This document shows, one piece after another, positions 1 to 7,960 of a stretch of 64,000 nt of DNA. Position 1 is the first letter of the stretch; each line of letters starts with the position of its first letter. Below the pieces are notes generated by a model that made no database searches, had not been told where the DNA came from, and saw only the letters and a program-made list of their open reading frames with translations. The DNA is from Hyphobacterium marinum (GTDB taxonomy: Bacteria > Pseudomonadota > Alphaproteobacteria > Caulobacterales > Maricaulaceae), in the NCBI RefSeq assembly GCF_036330325.1, contig NZ_JAZDRO010000005.1, forward strand, positions 1 to 64,000, read 5' to 3'. Position numbers and translations under genes: made by a program.

Positions 1-32
1 TTTCACCAACCCCTCACCCGGCGCTTCGCGCC

Positions 33-61
33 ACCCTCTCCCCTTTCAAATGGGAGAGGGT
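33..61. repeat. Palindromic intergenic stem-loop downstream of gltX
   Basis: A perfect 10-bp inverted repeat, ACCCTCTCCC / GGGAGAGGGT, surrounds a short loop. It lies downstream of the gltX stop, which is read leftwards. Similar CCCTCTCC-type hairpins occur dispersed between genes in many alphaproteobacteria. Here it could act as a Rho-independent-like terminator or mRNA-stabilising hairpin, but no clear U-run follows. Confidence 0.6.
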
Positions 62-67
62 AAAAAT

Positions 68-157
68 GTCATCCCGCCTGACCCCCAGGGGCAAGCCGGG
101 ATCTTGAACGACAGGCACCCGGCTTCAGGTCCCGGATCGCTTCGCGTCCGGGATGAC
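68..157. repeat. Nested palindromic REP-like element
   Basis: The outer arms are GTCATCCCG (68-76) and CGGGATGAC (149-157), an exact inverted pair. Inside is a second hairpin, TCCCGGAT...GTCCGGGA, at about 130-153. The combination of ATCCCGG arms with a GCGAAGC loop is typical of dispersed intergenic repeats in alphaproteobacteria. With the 33-61 hairpin it fills the 168-bp region downstream of gltX, where no gene is visible. Only one copy is seen in the window, so its multicopy status is inferred. Confidence 0.6.
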
Positions 158-168
158 AAGAGAGGAAT

Positions 169-1500
169 CTAACCGCCCAGCCGACGCAGGACGCGCTCAC
201 GGCCCATCAGGGGCAAGAGCTTGTCCATCTCCGGCCCGTGATTGTCGCCGGTCAGCGCCTGGCGCAACGGCAGGAAGAGGTCGCGGCCCTTGCGGCCCGT
301 CTCGGCCTTGATCGCACCAGTCCACTGGCCCCAGCTCTCGCCGGTCAGCTCACCTTCGGGCAGAAGCGACGCGGCTGTCGCGGCATAGTCCGCGTCCTCG
401 ATCACCGGCGTGACCGGTCCGTTGACGAGGCGGACCAGCGTGGCCGCATCGGAAAGTTTTTCCAGATTGGGCCGGACGGCGTTCCAGAACGCTTCGCCCG
501 CGTCGGCATCCATTGCTTTCAGGCGTTCGGAGACCGCTCCATACGGCGTCTCATGCAGGAGACGCGCATTGACGCGTTTCAGTTCTTCCGGGTCGAAACG
601 CGCCGGCGCACGCGAAAACTTGTCGAGATCGAAATCCGCGGCGAGTGCGTCGAGATCGGCGCGCGGTTCGACCGCGTCGGACGTGCCGATTTTAGCGAGG
701 AGCGACAGGATCGCCATTGGCTCAAGGCCTTCTTCCTCGCGCAGACCCTGCACCGACAGCGCACCGAGGCGTTTTGACAGTTTCTCACCATCGGGGCCGA
801 CCAGCAGCGGGTGGTGGCCGAGCTTCGGTTCAGTCGCGCCCAGCGCCCGGAAAATCTCGATCTGCGCCCCGGAATTGGTGACGTGGTCCTCGCCGCGGAT
901 GATGGCGGTGATGCCGGACTCGATATCGTCGACAACGCTCGGGAGCGTGTAGAGATAGCTGCCGTCCTCGCGCACCAGGATCGGATCGGAAAGTGAGGCG
1001 GTATCGATGGTCGTCTCGCCGCGCACCAGGTCGGTCCAGGTGACCGGTTCGCCCGACAGTTTGAAGCGCCAGTGCGGCTTGCGGCCTTCGGCCTCCAGCT
1101 TTGCCTTGTCGGCCTCGGTCAGTTTCAGCGCGGCGCGGTCATAGACCGGCGGCTTGCCCTGCGCGCGCTGGATCTTGCGTTTGCGCTCCAGCTCGTCCTC
1201 GCTGTCATAGCAGGCGTAGAGCAGGCCCTTGGCCTTCAGCGCCTCGACGGCGCTGTCATAGCTGGCAAACCGGGCTGACTGGTTGAACGTCTCGTCCCAT
1301 TCAAGGCCCAGCCAGGTCAGGTCGGCCTTGATGCCGTCCTCGAACGCCTTGGTCGAACGCTCCAGATCAGTGTCGTCGATGCGCAGCACGAACTGCCCGC
1401 CCTGCTTCTTCGCATAGAGGAAGTTGGTCAGCGCGGTGCGGATATTGCCGACATGGATTCTACCGGTCGGGCTGGGCGCGAAACGGACTTTGACACTCAT
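169..1500 (-). CDS. gltX: Glutamate--tRNA ligase
   Basis: A 443-aa class I aminoacyl-tRNA synthetase that charges tRNA-Glu (and in many alphaproteobacteria also tRNA-Gln, for later amidation) in the cytoplasm. The ATP-site HIGH-type motif is PSPTGRIHVGN at residues 9-19, and the KMSKS-type loop is KLSKR in the middle of the protein. The length fits the shorter GltX type; alphaproteobacteria commonly carry two gltX copies, so this may be either one. The start ATG is supported because the conserved N-terminal strand begins at residue 4. It is followed downstream by palindromic repeats and ends in TAG. Confidence 0.95.
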   Translation of the reverse strand: MSVKVRFAPSPTGRIHVGNIRTALTNFLYAKKQGGQFVLRIDDTDLERSTKAFEDGIKADLTWLGLEWDETFNQSARFASYDSAVEALKAKGLLYACYDSEDELERKRKIQRAQGKPPVYDRAALKLTEADKAKLEAEGRKPHWRFKLSGEPVTWTDLVRGETTIDTASLSDPILVREDGSYLYTLPSVVDDIESGITAIIRGEDHVTNSGAQIEIFRALGATEPKLGHHPLLVGPDGEKLSKRLGALSVQGLREEEGLEPMAILSLLAKIGTSDAVEPRADLDALAADFDLDKFSRAPARFDPEELKRVNARLLHETPYGAVSERLKAMDADAGEAFWNAVRPNLEKLSDAATLVRLVNGPVTPVIEDADYAATAASLLPEGELTGESWGQWTGAIKAETGRKGRDLFLPLRQALTGDNHGPEMDKLLPLMGRERVLRRLGG

Positions 1501-1583
1501 GGGATTTCGCCTGCTGTATTCGGAGGCAGCGGCTTAGCGTTTGCAGCCTGTTCCGGCAAGCGGGCGGTGTGGTAGGCGGCGGG

Positions 1584-3212
1584 TCACCGCCGCGGCGCGC
1601 GGAACTTGTTGGTGATCGGATAGCGCCGGTCGCGGCCGAAATTCTTACTTCCGATTTTCACGCCCGGCGGGGCCTGACGGCGCTTGTATTCAGCGCGGTA
1701 GAGCATGTTCTCGATGCGCGCGACCAGGTCCGGATCGAAACCCCGGTCGGCAATCGTGTCCGGCGCGGTATCGGATTCGACAAGACCGTTGAGAATGGCA
1801 TCGAGCACTGAATAGTCCGGCAGGCTGTCCTGGTCCGTCTGGTCAGGTTTCAGCTCCGCGCTCGGAGCCTTGGTGATGATCCGCTCCGGGATCACCAAGC
1901 CCTGCTGGTTGCGCCAGCGCGCCAGCTCGTAGACCTCGGTCTTGTAGATATCCTTCAGGACGTTATAGCCGCCATTCATGTCGCCATAGAGCGTGGCGTA
2001 GCCGACCGCCATTTCCGACTTGTTGCCGGTGGAGAGTACCATCGGGCCGAACTTGTTCGAGAGCGCCATCAGCACCACGCCGCGCACGCGCGACTGGATA
2101 TTCTCCTCGGTCGTATCGGGATCGCGCCCGGCGAACACGCCGGCCAGCGTCGCCCCGAAGGCCGCAATCGCGGGTTCGACGTCCACCACGTCATGTCGGA
2201 TGCCCAGCAACTTGGAGCACTCTTTCGCGTCGTCGAGACTGTCCTGCGAGGTGTATTTCGACGGCATCATCACCGCCCAGACCCTGTCGGGTCCCAGTGC
2301 ATCCGCCGCGACAGCAGCCGAGATCGCGCTGTCGATCCCGCCTGACATGCCCAGCACCACCCCGGGAAACCCGTTCTTGTCCACATAGTCGGCGAGCGCG
2401 AGGCGCATCGCGGCCCAGTCGGCTTCCAGCCCGGTCACGACCGGTGCGCGTTCGGCCTTCACGCAGCTCCACCGCCCGCCGGACTTTTGCCAGTCGGCAA
2501 TTGAGAGCGCGGTTTCAAAACCGGTAAGGCGCTGGACCTCGTTTCCGTCGGAATCCCAGGAAAAGGACGCCCCGTCGAAGACCAGCTCGTCCTGTCCGCC
2601 CACCTGGTTGACGAAGATCAGCGGTACCGCAATCTCGGTCCAGCGCGAGAAGGCCGCCTTGCGGTCGGCCTCGATCGTGCGCCGCCAGGGCGAGCCGTTG
2701 ATCGAGATGAACAGCTCCGCGCCATGGCCTTTCAGCGTGCGCGGGACCGACTCGATCCAGATGTCCTCGCAGATCGGCAGGCCGATCCTGATACCGCGCC
2801 ACGTGACCGGCTCGGGCAGCGGCCCGGAATCGAAGACGCGCTTTTCGTCGAAGACGGCATAATTGGGCAGTTCACGCTTGAACCGCACTGCCTGCACCCG
2901 ACCCTCATCGAGCAGGGCGACCGCATTGTGCAGACGCCCCTCTTCGGCCCATGGCGTTCCGATTATCACCGCCGGGCCATCTTCCGCGGCCAGTGTTTCC
3001 AGCGCCTCACGGCAGGCCTGTTCCACGGCCGGGCGAAGGACAAGGTCTTCGGGCGGATAGCCCAGAAGGAAAAGCTCGGGGAAGACGACGAGATCAGCGC
3101 CCTTATCGGCCGCTTCGGCGCGGGCACGGCGGGCCTGTTCCAGATTTCCGGCAACGTCACCGACAATCGGATTGAGCTGGGCGGTCGCGATGCAAAGGGC
3201 AGAGGTCGTCAT
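1584..3212 (-). CDS. nadE: Glutamine-dependent NAD(+) synthetase
   Basis: A 542-aa two-domain enzyme that amidates deamido-NAD to NAD, the last step of NAD synthesis. The N-terminal nitrilase-type glutaminase domain shows the Glu-Lys-Cys triad: the Glu in FPELFLLGYPPEDL, the Lys in RFKRELPNYAVFDEKR and the Cys in PICEDIW. The C-terminal ammonia-using domain has the PP-loop ATP motif GMSGGIDSA and a later STGNKSE segment. The full length and both intact active sites indicate a functional enzyme using glutamine as nitrogen donor. It lies 83 bp upstream of gltX on the same strand and may be co-transcribed with it. Confidence 0.95.
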   Translation of the reverse strand: MTTSALCIATAQLNPIVGDVAGNLEQARRARAEAADKGADLVVFPELFLLGYPPEDLVLRPAVEQACREALETLAAEDGPAVIIGTPWAEEGRLHNAVALLDEGRVQAVRFKRELPNYAVFDEKRVFDSGPLPEPVTWRGIRIGLPICEDIWIESVPRTLKGHGAELFISINGSPWRRTIEADRKAAFSRWTEIAVPLIFVNQVGGQDELVFDGASFSWDSDGNEVQRLTGFETALSIADWQKSGGRWSCVKAERAPVVTGLEADWAAMRLALADYVDKNGFPGVVLGMSGGIDSAISAAVAADALGPDRVWAVMMPSKYTSQDSLDDAKECSKLLGIRHDVVDVEPAIAAFGATLAGVFAGRDPDTTEENIQSRVRGVVLMALSNKFGPMVLSTGNKSEMAVGYATLYGDMNGGYNVLKDIYKTEVYELARWRNQQGLVIPERIITKAPSAELKPDQTDQDSLPDYSVLDAILNGLVESDTAPDTIADRGFDPDLVARIENMLYRAEYKRRQAPPGVKIGSKNFGRDRRYPITNKFRAPRR

Positions 3213-3241
3213 GGCCCGAGCCTTTAGGCCCGCTGGCCGGT

Positions 3242-4165
3242 TCAGGCAACCGCCAGACGGTCGATGTCACGCGCCGCGGCCAAAGCCGCCAGTCCGGCTT
3301 CGGCCGGAACGATCACAGGTGTGCCATCGAGGACTGAGCGGATGAAGGCATTCACATTCGCCCCGAGCGCATCCTTCGCTTCAGGATCCTCGGCAAAGTC
3401 CGGATTGAGATCAAAACCGGTCTCGTTGACGAAGGTCTTCTTCACGAAATCGACCTCGACGAAGCCTTCCGCGTATTCGATCCGCATCACCCGGTCGAGC
3501 GCGTCCGCGACCCGGCTGGACACCAGATGGGCTTCGTATCCGTCAGCGAATTTCAGCGTCGCTTCGGCCTCGTCCGCGGTCGCATTGGTCACGCAATGAG
3601 CGTTGGCATCCAGCCCTGTCATTTCGGCCTGCGCCAAGGCGATGGCGAGATCGAGATCATGGATCATCAGATCGACCGTGACCGAAACATCGAGATTGCG
3701 CCGGGACGGCACGCCCATCCGCCGGGCCTGCACGCGGCGCGGTGCCTCAGCGATATCGAACACACCCATGGCCCGGAAGACGAAACGTTCCTGGTGGCCG
3801 ACCTGGAGCACAAGGTTCTTCGCCTCGGCCAGCGCGATCAGGTCACGGCCCCGGGCCGCGGTATCGGCCAGCGGTTTCTCGCAGAATACATGCCGGCCCG
3901 CATCGAGTGCCAGTTTCGCGGCGTCGAAATGCGCAATGGCCGGGCTGGCGATCGTTACCGCCTCACAAGCGTCGATCAGCGCTTCGGCACTGGAAAAGGC
4001 TTTCGCGTCCAGTGACGCCGCCAATTCCGCCGCACGCTCGGGCTGCGGATCGTACACACCAACCAGTTCGGCACGATCCGATCCGGCATATTTGCGGGCA
4101 TGGTGGCCGCCAAAAACGCCGGCTCCGATCACACCTGCCTTGAGGGAAGTCTGGCTTGTTGTCAT
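3242..4165 (-). CDS. Gfo/Idh/MocA-family oxidoreductase
   Basis: A 307-aa NAD(P)-dependent dehydrogenase of the Gfo/Idh/MocA family, which usually acts on sugars or nucleotide sugars. The N-terminal Rossmann motif is GVIGAGVFGGHHA and the family EKP signature appears as HVFCEKPLAD; a C-terminal alpha/beta domain follows. The ATG at 4165 is preferred over an in-frame start 13 codons upstream because the Rossmann fold starts about eight residues in. Some alphaproteobacterial relatives are GnnA-type UDP-GlcNAc 3-dehydrogenases of lipid A synthesis, but the aminotransferase and lpx neighbours expected for that role are absent, so the substrate is left open. Its stop lies 29 bp from the nadE start. 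Confidence 0.85.
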   Translation of the reverse strand: MTTSQTSLKAGVIGAGVFGGHHARKYAGSDRAELVGVYDPQPERAAELAASLDAKAFSSAEALIDACEAVTIASPAIAHFDAAKLALDAGRHVFCEKPLADTAARGRDLIALAEAKNLVLQVGHQERFVFRAMGVFDIAEAPRRVQARRMGVPSRRNLDVSVTVDLMIHDLDLAIALAQAEMTGLDANAHCVTNATADEAEATLKFADGYEAHLVSSRVADALDRVMRIEYAEGFVEVDFVKKTFVNETGFDLNPDFAEDPEAKDALGANVNAFIRSVLDGTPVIVPAEAGLAALAAARDIDRLAVA

Positions 4166-4300
4166 GGCTGGGGACCATGCACAGGCGATTCTGCGAGACA
4201 ACAAAGCCGTGCATCAAGAATTGTTGCCATTTCCCACGCCATTTGCGGGGTTGCGGGCGGACGAATGCGACCTAGACTTTACCGGCAAGGGACAGGCGGC

Positions 4301-5086
4301 ATGAGCGAAACAATTCCACCCCAGGACACGCGGCCTTCGCGGGCCGATGCGGATGACGTTGCCGATGCCGTCATCGGGGTCGACACGCGCATTTTCCGGA
4401 CGGTCTGGGACACGCTGGTCCACACGCCACGCGTCCTGCAGGCCGCATTTGAGGGCGACCGTGAGCGCTATGTTCCGATCCTGCGGCTGTTTCTGATCCT
4501 GTTCGGACTCCAGTTCGCGGTCGTGGCCTTCATCGGCCTGCCGCAATCGATGTCCCTGGATCAGTTTGTCCGTCCCGGGGACACCGATGTCCTGAATAAC
4601 TGGCTCGGCGGACAGACGGCTGACGCCGTAAACCTGACCCTGGAGCGGGCCGCAGGACTGACCAACACGATTTTGGTGTTCCTGTCGTCCCTTCCTTATC
4701 TGCTGTTGCTCAAGCTCTACCGTCCGAGCCGTTCGTTTTTCGGACATGCGCTCGCCTACCTGCTTGCGACCAATGTCTCCTATCTGGTGATGCTGCCGCT
4801 GATGCTGCCAGCCGCGCTGGGCAATTTCATATTCTGGTACGTACTGTCATTCTCGGTTGGGCTATCTGTCTTTTACGTCGCCGCCGGGCGCATTTTGTAT
4901 AGCCACTATTCACAGAAAGCCTGGGTAGTTGCGCTACAAGTCCTGGGAATGCTGCTCCTGCTACCGATCACACTCCTCTTGGTCATCCTCGGTCAGCTCG
5001 GCACGGCCGAACTGGTCATGAGGGTTTTTCATGACCTGTCCTACTTCGAACTCTTCTTCCAACTCGCAGAGGCTCAAGCCCAATGA
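4301..5086 (+). CDS. DUF3667-like integral membrane protein
   Basis: A 261-aa inner-membrane protein with about five predicted hydrophobic helices. An N-terminal cytoplasmic stretch contains FRTVWDTLVHTPRVLQAA, then an arginine/tyrosine boundary (GDRERYVPILRLFLIL) leading into the first helix. That arrangement resembles DUF3667 proteins, whose function is unknown. The ATG at 4301 is chosen rather than the longer open frame because the upstream residues look non-coding. Its last four bases overlap the start of the reductase gene (ATGA), implying translational coupling. A second protein of the same type ends the operon at 6075-6794. Confidence 0.75.
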   Translation: MSETIPPQDTRPSRADADDVADAVIGVDTRIFRTVWDTLVHTPRVLQAAFEGDRERYVPILRLFLILFGLQFAVVAFIGLPQSMSLDQFVRPGDTDVLNNWLGGQTADAVNLTLERAAGLTNTILVFLSSLPYLLLLKLYRPSRSFFGHALAYLLATNVSYLVMLPLMLPAALGNFIFWYVLSFSVGLSVFYVAAGRILYSHYSQKAWVVALQVLGMLLLLPITLLLVILGQLGTAELVMRVFHDLSYFELFFQLAEAQAQ

Positions 5087-6078
5087 AATCTCGCCAGATC
5101 CAGCTCACCGCCTATCCCAAGGGCGAACCCGGCCCGGACCATTTCAACCTTGTCGAAGTGGATTTGCCCAAACCGGGTGACGGTCAGGTGCTGGTCGCCA
5201 ACCGCTGGCTGTCGGTGGACCCCTATATGCGCGGCCGGATGAGCGGCATGCGTACCTATGTCGATCCCTTCCCCCTGAACGGCCCCATGGAAGGCGGCGC
5301 GGTCGGCGAAGTGATCGAGAGCCGCTCCGACCAGCTGAAGAAGGGCGATTGGGTCCAGTCCATGAATGGCTGGCGTGACGCGTATGTGTCCGACGCCAAG
5401 GGACTGCAGAAAATCGACACCTCCATCCTGCCGCCGCAGGCCTATCTCGGTATTGCCGGCCTGACCGGCATGACGGCCTATGTCGGCCTGAAACGGATCA
5501 TTGGCCTGAAGGAAGGCGAAACCGTCTGGGTCTCCGCGGGCGCGGGCGCTGTTGGATCCGCCTCGATCCAGTTTGCCAAGGCGATGGGCGCGAAAGTCGT
5601 CGCGACTGCCGGCGGGGCCGACAAGGTCAACTACTGCAAATCCATCGGCGCTGACGGTGCGGTCGATTACAAGGCGACCGACAATCTTGCCAAGTCGGTG
5701 CGTGAAGCGGCTGGCGGCGGTGTCGACGCCTATTTCGAGAATGTCGGCGGCAGCCACTGGACCGCTGCGCTCGAGGTCCTCAAGCCAAAAGGCCGGATCG
5801 CGGCCTGCGGCATGATCCAGCGCTATAACGACGCCAGCGCCCAGCCGATCCCGGACAACCTCACCAATATCGTCGCCAAGTCGCTGAAGATCGAAGGCTT
5901 CATCGTCATCGATCACATGGATCTGCTCGGCGAATTCATCCAGGACCTGTCAGGCTGGATGATGGCGGGCAAGGTCACCGGCGAGGAAACGGTCCGCGAA
6001 GGACTGGGTGAAATGCCGAACGCCTTCCTCGGCCTCTTCAAGGGCGAGAATCTCGGGAAGATGCTGGTCAAGCTATGA
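5083..6078 (+). CDS. NADP-dependent medium-chain reductase (PTGR/CurA type)
   Basis: A 331-aa zinc-independent medium-chain dehydrogenase/reductase resembling leukotriene B4 12-hydroxydehydrogenase, prostaglandin reductase and CurA. These enzymes reduce alpha,beta-unsaturated ketones or aldehydes with NADPH. The N-terminal catalytic domain carries SVDPYMRGRM, a subfamily hallmark. The Rossmann domain has the nucleotide motif VSAGAGAVGSASIQFAKAMG, followed by FENVGG. It starts inside the stop of the upstream membrane protein gene (ATGA) and ends inside the start of the downstream one (ATGA), so it is the middle gene of a tightly coupled trio. The natural substrate cannot be told from sequence. 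Confidence 0.88.
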   Translation: MKSRQIQLTAYPKGEPGPDHFNLVEVDLPKPGDGQVLVANRWLSVDPYMRGRMSGMRTYVDPFPLNGPMEGGAVGEVIESRSDQLKKGDWVQSMNGWRDAYVSDAKGLQKIDTSILPPQAYLGIAGLTGMTAYVGLKRIIGLKEGETVWVSAGAGAVGSASIQFAKAMGAKVVATAGGADKVNYCKSIGADGAVDYKATDNLAKSVREAAGGGVDAYFENVGGSHWTAALEVLKPKGRIAACGMIQRYNDASAQPIPDNLTNIVAKSLKIEGFIVIDHMDLLGEFIQDLSGWMMAGKVTGEETVREGLGEMPNAFLGLFKGENLGKMLVKL

Positions 6079-6794
6079 GCGAGGCGGGGGACGCGCGCAG
6101 CGAATTCGAGGATTTCCTTGAGGATATCCTCGGCTTCAATTTCCGGTCTTTCCGGACACTGCGCGATCTCCTGATCCGTCCCAATACCGTCTTCAAGGCC
6201 TATGCCGCGCGCGATCGCGTCACTTACACGCCCAGCCTGCGGCTCTGGCTTGGCCTGATCACCCTGCAACTCCTGCTCTCGATCGTCTGGGGCGGATATG
6301 GGGGCATGTTTGTCAGCCAGCTGAACACACAGCCCGAGAACGCCGCCGTCATCGAGAATGCTCTGGGCACAAACCTCGAAGACCTCGCCGAACCCTACAG
6401 CGAGGCGGCCTCCTTCCTTCATCCGATCCTTGTCGGTGGATTTACGGCTTTCTCGGCTTTCCTGATCGGCGCCTTCAACAAATCGCTCAGTTGGGCGGCC
6501 CGGCTGAATATCACCTTCGGCATTCTCACCGCCGCGTCGCTGGTCGGTCTGATCCTTTTGCTGGGGATCGTCGTGACAGGCGCAACAGGGGCCATGACGT
6601 GGATGATCGTACCCGTCGCATTGATGTACTGGATCGTCTTCACGTTCGGCGCACCGGGCGTGCTGGCCGAAACCCGGTCGGGAGCCATCATCAAGGGGGC
6701 CGTGTTCTCACTGACAACGATCATTCTGGTGATGATCGGCGGGTTGGTCATGAGCCTGACGGCCCTCATGTTTGCTATTGCGGCCGTCTCGTAA
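6075..6794 (+). CDS. DUF3667-like integral membrane protein (second copy)
   Basis: A 239-aa membrane protein with about five hydrophobic segments. Its N-terminus (FRSFRTLRDLLIRPNTVFKA, then YTPSLRLWLGLI) has the same architecture as the gene at 4301-5086: a cytoplasmic helix ending in a P-S/V-LRL motif, then the first membrane helix. The two appear to be diverged paralogues. The start overlaps the reductase stop by four bases. Function unknown; the conserved sandwich suggests a shared membrane-associated task. Confidence 0.75.
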   Translation: MSEAGDARSEFEDFLEDILGFNFRSFRTLRDLLIRPNTVFKAYAARDRVTYTPSLRLWLGLITLQLLLSIVWGGYGGMFVSQLNTQPENAAVIENALGTNLEDLAEPYSEAASFLHPILVGGFTAFSAFLIGAFNKSLSWAARLNITFGILTAASLVGLILLLGIVVTGATGAMTWMIVPVALMYWIVFTFGAPGVLAETRSGAIIKGAVFSLTTIILVMIGGLVMSLTALMFAIAAVS

Positions 6795-6972
6795 GGCGGC
6801 CCAGCAGCCAGCCGCCTGCTATGGCACCAGCCAGCGCCGGCCAGGGATCGGGCGCACTGACAGCCTTCAGCGCGGCAAACGCGCCCAGCGCCAGAAAGAG
6901 CGGCGCAGGAAGCCGGCGCAGCATCGCGGCCATGCCCGACGGGCCGGGCTGAGGGTCATTTCGGAACATCAT
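6775..6972 (-). CDS. Possible small membrane protein
   Basis: A 65-aa open frame on the opposite strand whose last 20 bases overlap the end of the preceding gene. It contains two short hydrophobic segments (APLFLALGAFAALKAV and ALAGAIAGGWLLGRL) and a basic C-terminus, RLTRRPQ, which looks like a genuine membrane protein rather than a shadow frame. No strong ribosome binding site precedes either candidate ATG (6972 or 6924). No family recognised. Confidence 0.4.
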   Translation of the reverse strand: MMFRNDPQPGPSGMAAMLRRLPAPLFLALGAFAALKAVSAPDPWPALAGAIAGGWLLGRLTRRPQ

Positions 6973-7003
6973 GCCAGCGCTGACGCAAACCCCGCGCCGG
7001 TTG

Positions 7004-7018
7004 TTTACCGGTCATTAA
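7004..7018. promoter_or_regulatory. CtrA-like half-site pair (TTTA-N7-TTAA)
   Basis: TTTA, seven bases, then TTAA: one mismatch from the CtrA consensus TTAA-N7-TTAA. It lies between a small minus-strand ORF and the peptidase-like fragment. One-mismatch matches are expected a few times by chance in a window this size, so this is only a candidate. Confidence 0.2.
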
Positions 7019-7038
7019 CCTGCATCCGATGCCGCAGT

Positions 7039-7299
7039 GTGAGGCATCCCGATCCGTTTTCTGGTCGCCGACCAGAAGGCGGGCGCGCCAGCGTCGCCGA
7101 TATCCCCCAGGTCACCGTCCACGAGACCGTCCACATCCTGCAGCTTCAGGCACAGGGCGGGTTTGAGAATTACCGCTCAGTCTACAACGCCGGGGCCGGC
7201 AGCAGTGACGGCGGGCTGCACGCGCTGTTTTCGTCGTATGCGCGACCCGAAATTGAGGCGATGGCGGATGCCTATGCCCACAGTCTCGCCGCCCAATAG
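7039..7299 (+). pseudogene. Remnant of a HExxH metallopeptidase-like protein
   Basis: From a GTG at 7039 the frame encodes 86 aa. The central segment reads VTVHETVHILQLQAQGG followed by NYRSVYN and PEIEAMADAYA. An HExxH zinc-binding helix followed by a Glu-rich helix is the layout of DUF4157-like or zincin domains, which are normally found near the end of much longer proteins. Residues before the motif (RHPDPFSGRRPEGG) look unlike coding sequence and no other frame supplies a missing N-terminus. I read it as a 3' fragment left after deletion. A short functional protein is not excluded. Confidence 0.45.
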
Positions 7300-7595
7300 C
7301 GCCGATTTACGGGGCGGATGTTGGGGATTCGACCGGCGTGTTCACCCGAATCACAGCCTCCCGGACGCACTACCTAAACGCGAAAGGCATGCTCTGGCTG
7401 GCAAAAACAGCGGGGCCGGGACGAAAAAATGCGGTTTTTTGGCAAAAAAGCGGTGATTTCCCCGGAGATTCAGTGCCGGACGCTTGCCTAACCGCGTCAG
7501 AGCGTCCTCTATCCCTTGCGTACAACGGATTCGCCCGGTGTCCTTTACTCAGGCCACCGGTAGAAAACCGGCTCAACACCAAGGGGGAGACCCAA
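7300..7595. other. Leader region of the HU gene with imperfect repeats
   Basis: There is no convincing gene here. It contains an imperfect direct repeat (CCGGACGC..N..CCTAA.CGCG) at 7361-7382 and 7476-7496, A/T-run blocks around 7424-7447, and a small CCGGT/ACCGG hairpin just upstream of the HU ribosome binding site (AAGGGGGA, 7580-7588). Confidence 0.5.
7484..7513 (+). promoter_or_regulatory. Candidate promoter of the HU gene
   Basis: TTGCCT (7484-7489) and TCTATC (7508-7513) are separated by 18 bp, a plausible housekeeping promoter about 80 bp upstream of the HU start. The -35 lies within the second copy of the imperfect repeat. This is inferred from motif similarity only. Confidence 0.3.
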
Positions 7596-7862
7596 ATGAA
7601 CAAATCCGATCTCGCCGCCGCCGTCGCTGGCTCCACGGGCATGTCCAAGTCGCAGGCCAGTGAAGCCGTCGACGCCACGATCGATGCGATCGTTGGTGCC
7701 GTGAAGAAGAAGGACAATGTCCAGCTCGCCGGTTTCGGCACCTTCTACGCCAAGCATCGCGACGCCCGTCAGGTCCGCAACCCGCGCACCGGCGAGACGA
7801 TGATGTCGAAAGCCAAGACCTCCGCGGCGTTCCGCCCGGCGGCTTCGCTGAAGGACATCTGA
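7596..7862 (+). CDS. hup: HU-family nucleoid protein
   Basis: An 88-aa histone-like DNA-bending protein. It opens MNKSDLAAAVAG, has the dimerisation helices, then the signature GFGTF followed by the beta-arm segment RNPRTGE. Length and motifs fit HU rather than IHF (IHF alpha/beta are slightly longer with a different arm). A strong AAGGGGGA ribosome binding site lies 8-16 bp before the ATG. The gene is monocistronic: it has its own leader and a strong intrinsic terminator directly after the stop. Confidence 0.93.
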   Translation: MNKSDLAAAVAGSTGMSKSQASEAVDATIDAIVGAVKKKDNVQLAGFGTFYAKHRDARQVRNPRTGETMMSKAKTSAAFRPAASLKDI

Positions 7863-7894
7863 TCGTCCGATCAGTTGGCTCTTGAGCCAGGAAA

Positions 7895-7930
7895 CGCCGC
7901 TCCGGGAAACCGGGGCGGCGTTTTCTTTTT
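7895..7930 (+). terminator. Rho-independent terminator of hup
   Basis: An 11-bp stem, CGCCGCTCCGG / CCGGGGCGGCG, closes on a short GAAA loop (one G-T pair) and is followed by TTTTCTTTTT. It is 33 bp after the HU stop codon and is the clearest intrinsic terminator in the window. Confidence 0.92.
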
Positions 7931-7960
7931 CAGGTTGTACCGGGTTCAGCCTGTGCCGGA

